64,000 nucleotides of DNA from Trichopria drosophilae. Taxonomy: Eukaryota; Arthropoda; Insecta; Hymenoptera; Diapriidae. Positions 36,601-46,517 of this stretch are shown here, in pieces. A program made the translations under genes and the position numbers. Where the stretch lies: contig CM059582.1 in NCBI GenBank assembly GCA_030407085.1, positions 18,085,501 to 18,149,500 of the forward strand. Direction: 5' to 3'. Position 1 is the stretch's first letter, and the number at the start of each line of letters is the position of its first letter. The notes under the pieces were generated by a model. The model was not told the origin of the DNA. It ran no database searches and saw only the letters and a program-made list of their open reading frames with translations.

Positions 36601-39600
36601 GGGGTCAAAACACATTTTAACTTTATCAAACGTTTAATATTCTTTGATCCATTTTAAATAATATTCTGCATCAAAATACTGCAGAGACATTTACAATGAT
36701 CAAACGAAATAAAAACCATCCAAAAGAAACTTTTCTATGTGTAACCGCATTTAATTAATTTAATTGATCACACATTTTGTTTCTTCAAACGACACTAAAA
36801 AAAGTATTTCCATGTCAAAGAATGTTTGTGTGTTTTGTCACAAATTGAAAATATTTAAATATTAAGAACTTTTCATACGTCTGTCGATAATGCAAAATTC
36901 GCAATGTATTCGTTAAAAATCAAACAAATTCCATGACTACTTTACTAGAGCCGTGAGGAAATATAATACGAATAATAATGAGCGATGTAATGATTAAACA
37001 TATTTATTTAGTTCGTTTTTATATACTTCAGCAATAAAAATTAACTTTTAATTATAATGAAAGCTTTAAAGTAATTAGTTTTTGATTATGTATATAGCTT
37101 TTAAAAAACGTTGGATGTGAATGATACCAGTTTAAATAAAATTAACAAATTTTGAGTGTCAAATGTTTACAATATATATTTTCAGCTCTCATTCGATTTT
37201 ACTAACTGGAGGTGCCTGGAGTGCTACAAGATATTCAGTATTCTTTTTAACGAAAATGGATGGTACTTTGGATGTTTGGGATTTGCTCGTGCAACAAGAT
37301 TGTCCAGTATTGAGCGTAAAGGTAAACCGATTACAAAAAAATTTAAAGGAATATTACTTACTAAAATTTAATTACATTAGTTCATGTAGTAATGTTACCA
37401 AAAATATAAAATGGTTCATTCATATGATGTTTTTCATAGCATTTATGTATTGAAAGAAATTGTTCTAGATGGTTTATTTGTAATTAAATCAATATGATTC
37501 TTGAATGACAGCTGTTTATCAAATATGACACCGAAATCTAATATTTGGTTCTTATTATATGTGCAGTCCCAGCACAGTAATCAAATAAAAAAGTATTAGA
37601 TGTTGAAAAAGAGATAATATTGCATTTATCTGTCATTTTGCCTACACCATTCAAACAGCTTAAAAAAAAAAGCGGATAGTCATTTTGTGAATTGTATGTT
37701 CGTTGACTGTCGGTTTTTCGATCCGAACCCAAAAAATAACTTTCATCGTAGGACTCTCAAATTTTAGCCTTATTATTATTCCTTTCCACCTTTATTAAAC
37801 TTAAAAAAACATTTCCTCATCTTTACAAGTGAAAGCGGTGCTATGACACCGAAATCTAGTGCTGTAGATAGTAAACATTTTTATAAATATTCATTCTATT
37901 AATGTCAGATACAGTATAATTTTTCAGATTTACCTGTTGAATATTATCTGATAATGTTGTGAAAATTGTTTAAGGTTTGTGATTTTCCATTGACGTATGT
38001 CAGTCCTCACGAACATGGTCAGTTAGCAGCAGTTGCCAACAAAGATGGAACAACATACTTGCTTCAGTTTTCAGAGTCACTAACAGTTAATCAGAAAAAT
38101 GACAAGTCTACGCTTACTGCTGTAAGTATTAACATTTACCATTTTCTTATTATGGCAATATAATATTAAATAGTAGAGTTTGTAAATTCTTTTAATTAAA
38201 CCAAAACAAATGTTTGCAATCCTTTTCACACTTCTCAATCCTTTCATATGATTTTGAAGTCGTTTCGAAAATTGCAATTAAAAAGTTTTCCTAAAACTTA
38301 TGCCGAGTATACATTATTCAAAATTTCAAATTAGTATAACTTAGCCAAAATCGTAATTGAATTCTGCGATTCTCAATTTAAACAGAAACATTAGTATTGT
38401 ATCCAACTAATGGACAATTCCGTTTAAATTTCTTGTTGTCTGTACATAACTTACTGGCTGCCGATTCTAGAATGTTTTAAAATCGTGACGTAATATGATA
38501 ATTCTGACTCCGGATTCGGATTCGAAGCTAAAAATTACTTCGGAAATGACCCTCCACTTTCCAACAACTGACATGACCGCATGCTTTGCAGGCCTATGTA
38601 ATTATGTAATAATTTAATCCTCTGAAAATGCTGACGCATTAAAATTTACTTTCCTTTGCTATCGAATGGGAGACGTATAAAAATTATATAATACAAACAG
38701 TAGTAGCCAAACTGCTCTTTAAATATGCAATAATCCAAGATTACAACTCATGGTAAATTTCTACTATTGATAACATTGAATGCAATTATTAGGCGGATGC
38801 TCTTTTCTGTGAGAATAATTTCGTACAGTCGAACTTTTTACTCATATAAATGATACATTTAACCCTTTTGTGTCTTAATATATTGATCCAAACCAAGTTG
38901 TTTCCGTCCAAACAGTTTTGTCTCTATAGCACTTCACCGACATAACTTAAGACCTTAAAATAATTTTTAAATGATTAAATGGCGATAGGAGATTCTCATA
39001 CACGTGTTATGTCGTTCCATTTTAAATATTTAATAATTTTTATAAATAATCAAATACAGAAAATGCTCACCAATTCACACTTCAAAGTCACACGTTTTTT
39101 GCAATAAAATAGGCATAAAGCTAAGTATTAAATCTATTGATAAAATTTCAAAATAAATTTTGCAATATTGATGAATTCAATATGGCGAACTATACAAAAT
39201 AATAGAATTATTATAAATTCTATCAAAGGGGTTTCGGGGTCGCTGATAATGAATCTTATGTTAAATTTTCATAATTGCAAATATACGACCAATATAAAAA
39301 ATATTATTTTATGATGAATGGATTATGATCAATGAATGATGTATATTTCTCTCCATAATCGCATTACTCTGAGAAAAATTGTACTGCAAATTATCTAAAA
39401 AATTCTCTCGATAGAAAATGAAGAACGGACATAAAATAGTCGTCAAGATACCAATTTTAACATTTAATCATTTTTTAAAGATTAATTAGCCACGATGGAT
39501 ACGCCATTCTGAATTTTCAATTTTAACATGAGATTCGTTCTCAGTGACTCCAAAATATACCAACTCACCTTATAACATCGAGCCAAAGGCAAATGTTTTT

Positions 39601-41969
39601 TTTTTTACTTTTCCGACGCAATACAGTGAACATAATCTATAATTTGCACTCCAAGTAACTCCTTAGTCCCATTCGGAAATTCAGTAAATGACCTAATTTT
39701 ATTTGTTATGGTATCAACTAAAATTGTAAAAAGTACGGATTTATATTTTAGAAAAGGAGTAATATTAAATTGGTATTAAATACTAATAATTAAAATTAAA
39801 GTTTGCATGAGTAAAAGATAAAAAATTCATAGATTAGTCAAAGATAACGGAAAATACTTTGGATTTCTTGCAGCTTTTTGAGAGGGAAACAAGACGGGAA
39901 AAGGTTATTGAAGCCAAAAATCGTGAAGCACGATTGAAAATGAAAACTGGTCGTCCAGAAGCTGAGCCAGAAGCTGGACCTGTTGAAGTGAGTGCCGTTA
40001 AGTCGGAAGATCTTGCTCCTGCAGACAGATATACAATAAAAGATCCTGCGATTCTTCAATGTGAACAAGAATATGAAGCCATCATTGAAGCGGTATGGAA
40101 TTTATTTACAGTTCAATTTAATTTAGTTATTGAAAATATTATTCGCGAATCCAGTTTTTTAGGATATAATTTCCTCTGTTTCATTATTAATCGATTTAAA
40201 TTCTTTTATAAGTTATGGTATATTTTCATTAGTAGGTTTATTGTTGTACTCAGACCTTACACCTTTTCCAGTGTATTTTTAAGTAGATCGATATCTTTTC
40301 GAAAAACCTTATTTAACACTTTTTCCATTGGGTTAAATCATAGTTATGCTCGATTAAAATCAGAGTAGCAATGCCATATAGAAATTATTTATATACTTTA
40401 GAAAATCTTTAAAAAATAATGCAGGAACTCATTACTATTAGGTTTTTGGCCGACTACAACTTTTAAAATCAAACTGTTATCATCGAAACATTCTACTTGC
40501 ACTAAACAATAATTTAGTGGGTTCAATACAATTTTAGCTGATTTAAGCAAATGGTTTCTTTGAATAGTCGAAAAAAAAATATTTATTACAAAGAATATTT
40601 AGCGTTTACTTGAAAAAAAAATAATTCCTCAAAATAATAATTATCAACTCTTTGTTTCAGCAATGCATTTTAAGTTTCATTAAATATTTCCTTGAAAGAA
40701 ATACATATTTACTTCACCGTATTAAATATTTTCGTCTTCCGACTTGATATTAAGTAAATATTTATTTATTTGCTTTCAAATAAATATATATTTGAAGGAA
40801 AAAAGGTGTTATGATAACACATTTCTTGGATCAAGGAAATATTTACTGGAACGTAGTAAATATAATATAAAAATATTTACTCATTTTTAATAATTTTTTT
40901 CTTTTAAGTAAATATGAAATTGTTCTTAAATAAATTGTGAACTTCATTTAAATAAATATTTTGCTGAGACTAGATAAGTAAACTATTTACTTGAATCATG
41001 TAAAGACCAACGAAAATTTATTTTAATCACAAATATGATTACTTTATTCAAGTAAATCAATTTCAAGTAAATGTATTTCGTTAAAAGAAGTAAATTTCTT
41101 TTTCCCTATGAGGATTTTTATGATCACTGATCATGAAGTGCATGTCGAATTTGCATGAAAGAATGTAATTGGCAAAGATAAATTCGTTTAAATCAAAATT
41201 TCTTTTGATATGTTTTCCTTAATATTATGAAAAAAATGCAATGTTGACTTTTTTCGAAGTCGATTACATGCAAGAAGATTTACTTCTTAATTTATAAAAT
41301 GCCCAATAGTAATATGCATTCATTACGAGCAGCGACCAAAAGCATTTCTCGAAAATTTTTGACATTTTACGGAATAAGGTATATATAGAATATTTTGGAA
41401 ACCTCTCGATATATGACATTCAAAAATATGATGGAAAAAGTTTAACCTGAGAATAAAAAATCGGTCTTATTGATCCTCCTCTTTGAAATTAGTTTAATGA
41501 TTGTAATATTTAAAATAAATGCATTATTCTCTTCCTTTTTTACCAAATATAATATGTATTTCCTTTAAATAAATAACTATCAAAAGAACTAAATAATAAT
41601 GAGGCATTCCATTTTAACGCGATCAAGTTATGGGTTTTTTCGACGTCCTAATTTCTTGGCAAAAATGGAAGAGATACGGGTATTCAAACTTTCCACAGTT
41701 TTCTCTTTTCAACTCATTTTGTCCTACCGAAAGTACTCATAATATATTTGCATCAATTAATGACAAATTTTGGACACAATGAAATTCGAAAAGTGGATTT
41801 TTCTTGACGTTCAATTACCTCAGTAATAATGCTGCAGGAATTTAAAAAAATAAAAAATGTTATCAATGTAAATGACCTTGATATCTAATACCACTAATAA
41901 AATTAATAATTTATATTTCAGGAAAAGGAGAAGTATGCAGCTATGGAAGCCGAAGCCGCTGACAGTTGA
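24437..41969 (+). CDS. Dnai2: Axonemal dynein intermediate chain 2 (DNAI2 type), 10 exons
   Basis: Joined exons: 24437-24616, 25184-25345, 32585-32840, 33193-33446, 35801-35960, 36037-36229, 37186-37321, 37975-38121, 39874-40092, 41922-41969. They total 1755 bases, 584 residues, near the usual 600 or so. All introns are GT-AG and all frames join. The product is the WD-repeat intermediate chain of outer-arm dynein, which holds the motor heavy chains at the base of the arm in motile axonemes. The N-terminus ([20 protein letters not shown]), [11 protein letters not shown], the [16 protein letters not shown] block and MDGTLDVWD are family hallmarks remembered from vertebrate DNAI2. The middle forms a WD40 propeller; the C-terminus carries the [20 protein letters not shown] helix. 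Insects need it only in sperm flagella and chordotonal cilia. Introns are stuffed with repeats but no exon is broken. Confidence 0.93.
25184..25345 (+). CDS. Dnai2: Dnai2 exon 2 (residues 61-114)
   Basis: Opens after TTGACAG and closes at donor GTGAGA. It carries the conserved [20 protein letters not shown] block. Phase 0 at both ends. Confidence 0.92.
25920..26218. repeat. GC-rich palindromes inside foldback C
   Basis: GGGGGGTCTGGGGGGCGGAG near 26078 is answered by its reverse complement, CTCCGCCCCCCAGACCCCCC, near 26188; TAGTATAAAAAG and CTTTTTATACTA flank them and the pairing extends to about 26065 and 26218. A related half occurs near 25950 (CTTCGCCCCCCAGACC). The block is strikingly GC-rich compared with its surroundings and should fold into a stable stem with a loop of about 65 bases. 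Confidence 0.85.
26555..26870. repeat. TATATAATTATA low-complexity tract
   Basis: About 300 bp of imperfect ATATATAATTATATA repeats with interspersed GGATCTAATTGTATC, part of the right arm of foldback C. A shorter counterpart lies at 25425-25480. Confidence 0.85.
28412..28425. repeat. Target-site duplication, 3' copy
   Basis: TCCACCGTTGGTTT, identical to 30459-30472. The pair brackets the younger R1-type insertion; 14 bp is a length typical of this retrotransposon clade. Confidence 0.92.
28426..30458 (-). mobile_element. Young 5'-truncated R1-clade LINE inserted in an older one
   Basis: A 2033-bp insertion with identical 14-bp flanking repeats. The minus strand reads continuously from within the reverse transcriptase to a stop at 28727, then has a 3' UTR of about 300 bases containing the CGGGGAGGTTTTTTAGTCAG wording common in R1-group tails, ending CAAACAAAAATA. 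The 5' part (ORF1, endonuclease) is missing, as in incomplete target-primed reverse transcription. The open frame shows the insertion is recent relative to its host element. It is not in rDNA, so this lineage is not restricted to the ribosomal target. Confidence 0.93.
28727..30595 (-). CDS. Reverse transcriptase ORF, 622 residues, chimeric 5' end
   Basis: The frame from 30595 to the stop at 28727 is open but of mixed origin. Residues 1 to about 46 come from the older LINE ([19 protein letters not shown] is its RT motif A) and cross the target duplication; from about residue 47 ([16 protein letters not shown]) the sequence belongs to the inserted LINE. The latter shows RT motifs in order: [34 protein letters not shown], motif [17 protein letters not shown], motif [17 protein letters not shown], catalytic FADD, then [13 protein letters not shown]. 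Near the C-terminus is the R1-type CCHC cluster (C-x2-C-x7-H-x4-[18 protein letters not shown]). Without an endonuclease domain it cannot move by itself. The ATG at 30595 is probably accidental. Confidence 0.9.
   Translation of the reverse strand: MDKKMAFNSARWIGILESMEHTFGVPMYLRQAMICTTESSTKPTVDLTPGPGNIPAEILKEVAEHMPDYVLEVYNGLAKKGEFPKSWKRARLVLLRKGKKPIDEASSYRPVCLLDVEGKLYEHLILARLKIDLETRGTPAENQYGFREGKQTVDAAKRIMAAASLAASRPKYSRPLCAVIMLDVRNAFNSASWQVILETLRNKGIDENIISLIASYLSERSILLEAEGETKARSVTSGVPQGSVLGPTLWNIQYDDLLRIELPRGADIVGFADDIRIIIKAEGESQLRDKADIAALRVSRWLKCRKLELALEKTEAVILTNKRKVGPIRFTIEDVEIKPSRTAKYLGLWLDQKMTFCHHIRETIQKVEKTMTALASLMPNIRGPRQMKRRMLVDVVHSQLLYGAPIWVQTLKREDLRKKMTAVQKIMGIRVSSGYRTISAEGVGVIAGIPPNELLQARERQMVYEGVLRHEAREDLWRSWQSKWTTGKYGRWTYSLIPEVMTWVERLHGEVDYFLTQALSGHGCFRKYLFDRKKTTSEKCFYCDQVDDAGHTLFVCERWNPERDSFAEKTGLPFNQVNMMEGLLGSAKGWATTYHVIRSIVENKEREIRLLIKQEERGTPEI
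30459..30472. repeat. Target-site duplication, 5' copy
   Basis: TCCACCGTTGGTTT, exact copy of 28412-28425. If one copy and the insert are removed, the older LINE reads on the minus strand through [12 protein letters not shown], in register with its RT. Confidence 0.92.
32585..32840 (+). CDS. Dnai2: Dnai2 exon 3 (residues 115-200)
   Basis: Acceptor CTCAAG, donor GTATGT. Encodes [19 protein letters not shown], the conserved IYEEYF block, and the first WD-like strand ending SYLWDI. Ends in phase 1. Confidence 0.92.
33193..33446 (+). CDS. Dnai2: Dnai2 exon 4 (WD repeats)
   Basis: Acceptor TTTTAG, donor GTAAAC. Encodes [27 protein letters not shown] and [13 protein letters not shown], matching family WD repeats 1-2. 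Confidence 0.92.
33695..33960. mobile_element. Small foldback element in Dnai2 intron 4
   Basis: GCTGTAACAGAAATTAATGC at about 33767 is mirrored by GCATTAATTTCTGTTAGAGC at about 33917. An outer pair, AAATCACGATG near 33695 and CATCACGATTT near 33949, extends the inversion. About 265 bp, with no coding content. Confidence 0.65.
35467..35687 (+). mobile_element. Short retroposed LINE or SINE tail with TTA repeats
   Basis: The insert ends GCTAATAAAGACAATTTA then TTATTATTA, a tail style common to insect non-LTR elements. It is bracketed by ATATAGGGAGCA at 35467-35478 and 35676-35687; the duplication extends to 17 bp with one mismatch. About 190 bp, without a recognisable protein, so a heavily 5'-truncated LINE or a SINE. 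Lies in Dnai2 intron 4, 113 bp before exon 5. Confidence 0.65.
35801..35960 (+). CDS. Dnai2: Dnai2 exon 5 (WD repeat)
   Basis: Acceptor TTTCAG; encodes [20 protein letters not shown] to CGLENG. The donor is the weak GTTGTA; the next possible donor three bases on (GTAACT) would put a stop at the junction, so this one is preferred. Confidence 0.88.
36037..36229 (+). CDS. Dnai2: Dnai2 exon 6 (WD repeat core)
   Basis: Acceptor TTGTAG, donor GTAAGA. Encodes [17 protein letters not shown] and the highly conserved [16 protein letters not shown]. Confidence 0.93.
36230..37185 (+). other. Dnai2 intron 6, AT-rich, nothing recognised
   Basis: No exon, repeat family or RNA gene that I can support in this 956-bp intron. 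Confidence 0.7.
37186..37321 (+). CDS. Dnai2: Dnai2 exon 7 (WD repeat)
   Basis: Acceptor TTTCAG, donor GTAAAC. Encodes [20 protein letters not shown] then [12 protein letters not shown]; matches the family TTRMDGTLDIWD block. Confidence 0.92.
37975..38121 (+). CDS. Dnai2: Dnai2 exon 8 (last WD repeat)
   Basis: Opens after TTTAAG, closes at GTAAGT; phase 0. Encodes [20 protein letters not shown] and ends [14 protein letters not shown], where the homologue has the NEKN linker. Confidence 0.9.
38122..39873 (+). other. Dnai2 intron 8 with scattered foldback-module words
   Basis: Mostly AT-rich. GGGGTCGCTGATAATGAATC near 39236 and, in reverse sense, CGCCATTCTGAATTTTCAA near 39504 are copies of the module found in the foldback elements, pointing to a decayed element at about 39170-39570. 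Confidence 0.6.
39874..40092 (+). CDS. Dnai2: Dnai2 exon 9 (C-terminal helix)
   Basis: Acceptor TTGCAG, donor GTATGG. Encodes the charged helix [20 protein letters not shown] and an acidic, Pro/Glu-rich tail. An open frame runs on into the intron to about 40368 but loses coding character. Confidence 0.92.
40093..41921 (+). other. Dnai2 intron 9, rich in AAGTAAAT / ATTTACTT words
   Basis: Between about 40610 and 41105 the octamer AAGTAAAT and its complement recur about a dozen times in both orientations, around a small palindrome TGTTATGATAACAC at about 40808. The rest of the intron is plain AT-rich DNA. Confidence 0.6.
41922..41969 (+). CDS. Dnai2: Dnai2 exon 10 (C-terminus and stop)
   Basis: Acceptor TTTCAG; encodes [15 protein letters not shown] and TGA at 41967-41969. 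A very short last exon, but frame and acidic composition fit the end of the protein. Confidence 0.82.
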   Translation, partial: EKEKYAAMEAEAADS

Positions 41970-42081
41970 TTGCATCAACATACTTTTGTATTTTGTACAT
42001 TTAAAAATTTCTTTAAGTTGTTATTAAAATGTCGTGACAATTACCGTAGTGTTGCTAATAATTTAAGGTTTATAAATAGTG

Positions 42082-42087
42082 AATAAA
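42082..42087 (+). other. Polyadenylation signal for Dnai2
   Basis: AATAAA 113 bases after the Dnai2 stop, in a typical AT-rich 3' UTR. Confidence 0.6.
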
Positions 42088-43687
42088 ATTAAAATTGATT
42101 AATGATTCGTAATATATGAAAGTATATTTCATGAATCAACATTAAATTAAATTTAATTCGGGTGTAACATATATTAATACGTGTTCAGAATTATTTATTG
42201 ACCATTGTAATTAATTCATTTAAGTTTTCTTGGTAGAATCGGTCATTGTACATAAAAAGGAGAATATTAGTTAAGAAATGATTTTATAAATTTTTACCTT
42301 AGAATAATTGCAGAATATTTAGAAACCCTTAAGTAAAACGTAAGTATACTACATAAAAGTATACAGTTTTAAATTAAATTATGAATTAGTAAAAAAATCT
42401 CATATACAAAATTTCCAGAAAGTTGTAGAGCTTGAAAAGAGTTATAACTTAACCTCCTAAGTTGTTTCGTTTTGTTAAAAATTGAGCGAAAAATTGAGAA
42501 TAAATACCGTTTTTATTTTTTTTTTGCGAATCACTTTTAACAATCTAAACAAAATTTACGACAGAATTCGTCCTAAAATACATCTTCTTGAATGTTTTTG
42601 CAAGAGGGCATGATTTTTTAAACTTGAGAAAACATTTTTTGAATTGTTATGAATTTAAAAAAAATGTCTAAAAGCCAGAATAATTTGAAAAAAAAGTTCT
42701 TAGTTGTCCAATATTATTTACTCGCATGAATTTTTTTATAAAATTTTTTGGAATAAAAAATAAAAACTGAAAATACACGTTTTACTATAGCGAGCTTAAT
42801 TTTGGGGATAGGTAGTTGAAATATTCTGAGAATTATCATTTTTTAACATAAAAAAATTATAAACTTTCATTTATTCAAATTCTTGCAGGAGTAGATTGGA
42901 CTATCTTATCCTCCTAGATAAATCGGTTTAGATCCAAGCGAGAATTCTCAAGAATATACAATACCCAGATTTCAGAAAATGCTCAGATGTTACTTATGTC
43001 TACAAGAAACTCCAATATAACGCTGTTTTTTTTTGAGAACAAAAAATAAAAAAAATCTTTTTCTAAATCGTAATTTTATATTGCGAACATTACTCAGACG
43101 TAACAAAAACAGGCAAAAAATGGCTGAAATTTATTAAACTTTCAAAATATACATCAGTGTATAGAATAAATTTAAAATGGCGGCTGCAAAATGATGATTA
43201 GTTCTAACAAAATTTATTCACGGATAGAAAATAGTCAAATCTCATCACAAAATTAACGAAATTCGGTAGTCAGGTTTTTTTGAGATTGCGCATGCATCCT
43301 TTTATTGTATTTCAAAATCGAAAATGTCAGAGCCAACATGGTAGATATGCCATCCAACATTTTTCATGGCGGATGAACATTAAAAACTGTATATTTTGAA
43401 ATCGACTTAATTTGACTACTTTTTAACTACTGTTAATAGTTCGGTCGATCCTACATCGAATTTTAACAGTATTAACTAGAGTAAAGTAGTTGGAAACTAT
43501 AGTTAGCTGAATTATATTCAGTTAAGTCTTCAAAAATAGCGTCAGTTTTCCTACATAGTTTTTTACGTTTAACTACTAACTACCAGCTGAATTACAAATA
43601 GTGCAATTAACAACATTGATACGATTTGTGCAACTAACAGTAGTTCTCTACCAATCATCGGCAGTAGTTGAACTTGTAAGGTAGATT
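42088..43687. other. Intergenic DNA between Dnai2 and Ahi1, no gene seen
   Basis: AT-rich, with repeat-like words: GGACTATCTTATCCTCCTAG near 42898, 'AAAATGGCGGCTGC' near 43177, and several AACTACTNTTAACTA-type words at 43420-43650. None could be assembled into an element or exon. Confidence 0.5.
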
Positions 43688-43789
43688 TTGTTTAGTAATT
43701 CTAATCGAGAAATAAGTATTGCCAACATAGTAATTGAAAACAGTCAGAACTATAGTACAATAAGTCGGTGTACATGTATCGATCGATAT

Positions 43790-44053
43790 TATAGTAACGA
43801 AATGAAACACAGAAGGTTTGGAGGGTCGGCGGGAACTCGTGCGCCAGGTAAACACCTGTCAGTCGTTGGCAAGGCAATGGTGGCTACCAGTCGAGTCACG
43901 ATTCAACTTTCCAAACTGTTCCTCCATTTTTTATACACAAATCCAAGTTTTTTATTATCCATAACATGTGAGGTACAAGCGTCTATCTGATTTAGTATTT
44001 TTATCTTCGCCAAACACGTCGTCGAACATTTGTTACCAAGCATAAAAATCACG
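43790..44053 (+). promoter_or_regulatory. Candidate promoter and 5' UTR exon of Ahi1
   Basis: GC content rises at 43800-43920 compared with the surroundings. A strong donor (ACG|GTAAGT at 44054) can pair with the acceptor TTTTCAG at 44578 in front of the Ahi1 start codon, making a non-coding first exon that ends at 44053. The position of the transcription start is not visible. Inference only. Confidence 0.35.
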
Positions 44054-44596
44054 GTAAGTGCTACTTTGTGTTTTAGTCATCGATTATCTGATAAATTATA
44101 GCGTAAAACTACGTAATAAAGTTCGCAAGCGCAGTGCGGTAAAACAAAGTCATACTTTTCTTTTTTTTTTACATTTCTTACTATTGATTGAATCCTGACG
44201 TAAGTTCTTTGTTTGAAGAAGAGGAATACTGCATTTTAAGAAGGTAATTTACATGTATGTTTAAATGTGTACACGTATTGGTAACAATAATATCTACTAT
44301 TTATCATATTTTTATTGAAACTATTACTCAAATTTAAAATATTAAAGATTATACATGCTTACTCTATATTTATATCCTCACTTTAGACACGAAAAACTTG
44401 CATCATCTGCAGCTGTCACACTCGAGTTTTCTAAAAGTATTACTAACCTTTTCTAATATCGAAATCTAAAAACATCTAAAACCTTACACTTCAAAGAAAG
44501 AAGAAGAGACAGTTTTCCTTTTTTAACAATATAAACAATAATTTGAAGAAAAACATAAAATAACTTTTTAATTTTCAGATAGTAAAGAAAACAAAA

Positions 44597-46517
44597 ATGA
44601 AAGGACGTCAGGGACTCAACGAAATGATAAATAAAAAAGTGCAAAGACGATCGCGACTGACAAAATCGCGACCAATGGGCAGCATGGACTGGACATCAGA
44701 TGGGAAATCTGAGAGTGAACTTGATATAAATGCTTCCAAAAAATCGGTTCCAGAGAAAAGAAATCAGCCCACCATCAAGAGTAAGCTAGAGGAAAAACCT
44801 TCCAAATCTGATGAGACACTTGCCAGTACTGATAGCAATGTAATTGACGTGAAACCTTCCGCAGTTCATAATATTTTAAAGCCTTTCAAAGAATCTGAAG
44901 TATCGCAGTCGTCATTTCGAAAAAGACTCGGATTTTTTAGACGGTCTAAAACAGAAAAATCAAAGGATACAGAAAGCAACGAACTCCCGACGTTGCCGCA
45001 GACGATGGATGTCGTTGTTGACGTTCATCATGAAAACGAATCAAAGAAATCCGTTGTCCCTCGAAAAAACCAAGACAAACTTAAAGAAACTGAAAAAATT
45101 ATCGAAGATTCCAACAGTATTGAACATTTGCAAATTCAAGATTCTTTAGATTTGATTGAGGAATATAAAGATGAGAAGAGCTCGAAGAAAGCGACCTCCG
45201 GATTTTTTAAAAGTTCCGATGAGTCAAGTTTGAATACAGAAGTCGAAAATGAGGAACCTCAGAAAGAAAAAGACGACCTGGAAGAAGATCAAGTTTTCGA
45301 AAATTCTCCAAGAAGAAGAAAACGGTGGGATAAATCGGAATCAGCTGTGAATTTGGTGGACACTCTGCAGGGACACTCGCAACCCGTGAGGAAACGTTGG
45401 ATTAAAGAGGCAGAAAAAGCAAATGTGAAAAAAGTTTCAAAACCAACTGCAGAACCTCCAAAGGCGGTAGATTCTCAATCTCCCCCGCGGTCAAAATCAA
45501 AATCGTTCATGAAGCAAACATCATTTTTTGAATATGACAATGAAGGATACACACGTGAAAGAGAAGATGTGCTAAGAATTGAAACTGAAGAGAATGAAGA
45601 CCCTAGGATAAAGATGACCTATGCTTCTGAGAATGAAGCTGCAACTGGTTTAATAAACAATGATAACAATTCAAGAAAAAAGAAAGAAATACCAGAAATG
45701 TCAGGCGTCGATGAGATCAATGATATACCTGAAATTGAAAATCAATCTGTTGATTCCCTCTCATTAGTATCTTCTGAAGATGAACAAGTCGCAAGAAAAT
45801 TACATCCAAAAAATTCGAGGATCAGAAGAAAATCCTCAGAGAGTGACGAAGATATTCGTGATGAAGATAATGATGAAGAAAAGGAATCATTTCAAAGATC
45901 AAAATCCAGAAAATCAGGTCAATCTGGTAAAGCTAAATCATTAGTGAAACGAAGCACGAGCGGCGAAACTTCGACTTCTACCACAGATCAGAAAAGATCA
46001 AGGTCCAAGTCAAGATCAAGAATTCGACGTGAAGAAGTCGAAGAAATCGGCAAAACAAGAAAAAAACGACAAACTCGTAGGTCACGTTCCGAAGCTCGTT
46101 CACATACCGAATCTGTAAAGAAGAAAAGCAAAAATAAATCAAAAGAAAAGAAGTGGGCTGAAGATGAAGAAAAACTAAAGTACGTTTCAGTGAAGATACA
46201 CAGGTCTGATATGTTAGAAACAGATTATGTCAGTAGACATCCGATGGTGAAGGTACACATTGTCAATGCCGATTCAGGACATTACTTAAGCATGCGTGAT
46301 GACAATGGAATAAAATGTGGACGTCTTCAACCGATTATGACCGCGAAATTTGACTACAAAAAGAATAAATCTATGGTTGCTGTTTGGGAAGAAGAACTGA
46401 TTTTTGAGTACGACTTTAAAGTCATCGAAAAAGATTACAGGCAGGCTATTCTAATCTTGTTTGAAATTGTGGATTTGCTAACATTCAGCGAAGCTAGTTC
46501 GATTTATGACAGTTATG
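44597..46517 (+). CDS. Ahi1: Ahi1 exon 1 (residues 1-640)
   Basis: The ATG at 44597 follows an acceptor (TTTTCAG, to 44578), so a non-coding exon probably lies upstream. It encodes the long charged N-terminus and most of the C2-like region. Donor GTAAGT at 46518; ends in phase 1. Confidence 0.92.

Noticed and set aside
39859..40368. A single 169-codon exon of Dnai2
   Set aside because: The acceptor is at 39873 and a donor at 40092; past it the frame loses coding character and the protein family continues in the exon at 41922.
43688..43990. A 100-codon ORF upstream of Ahi1
   Set aside because: No family resemblance; it overlaps the likely promoter and 5' UTR region, where higher GC keeps frames open by chance.
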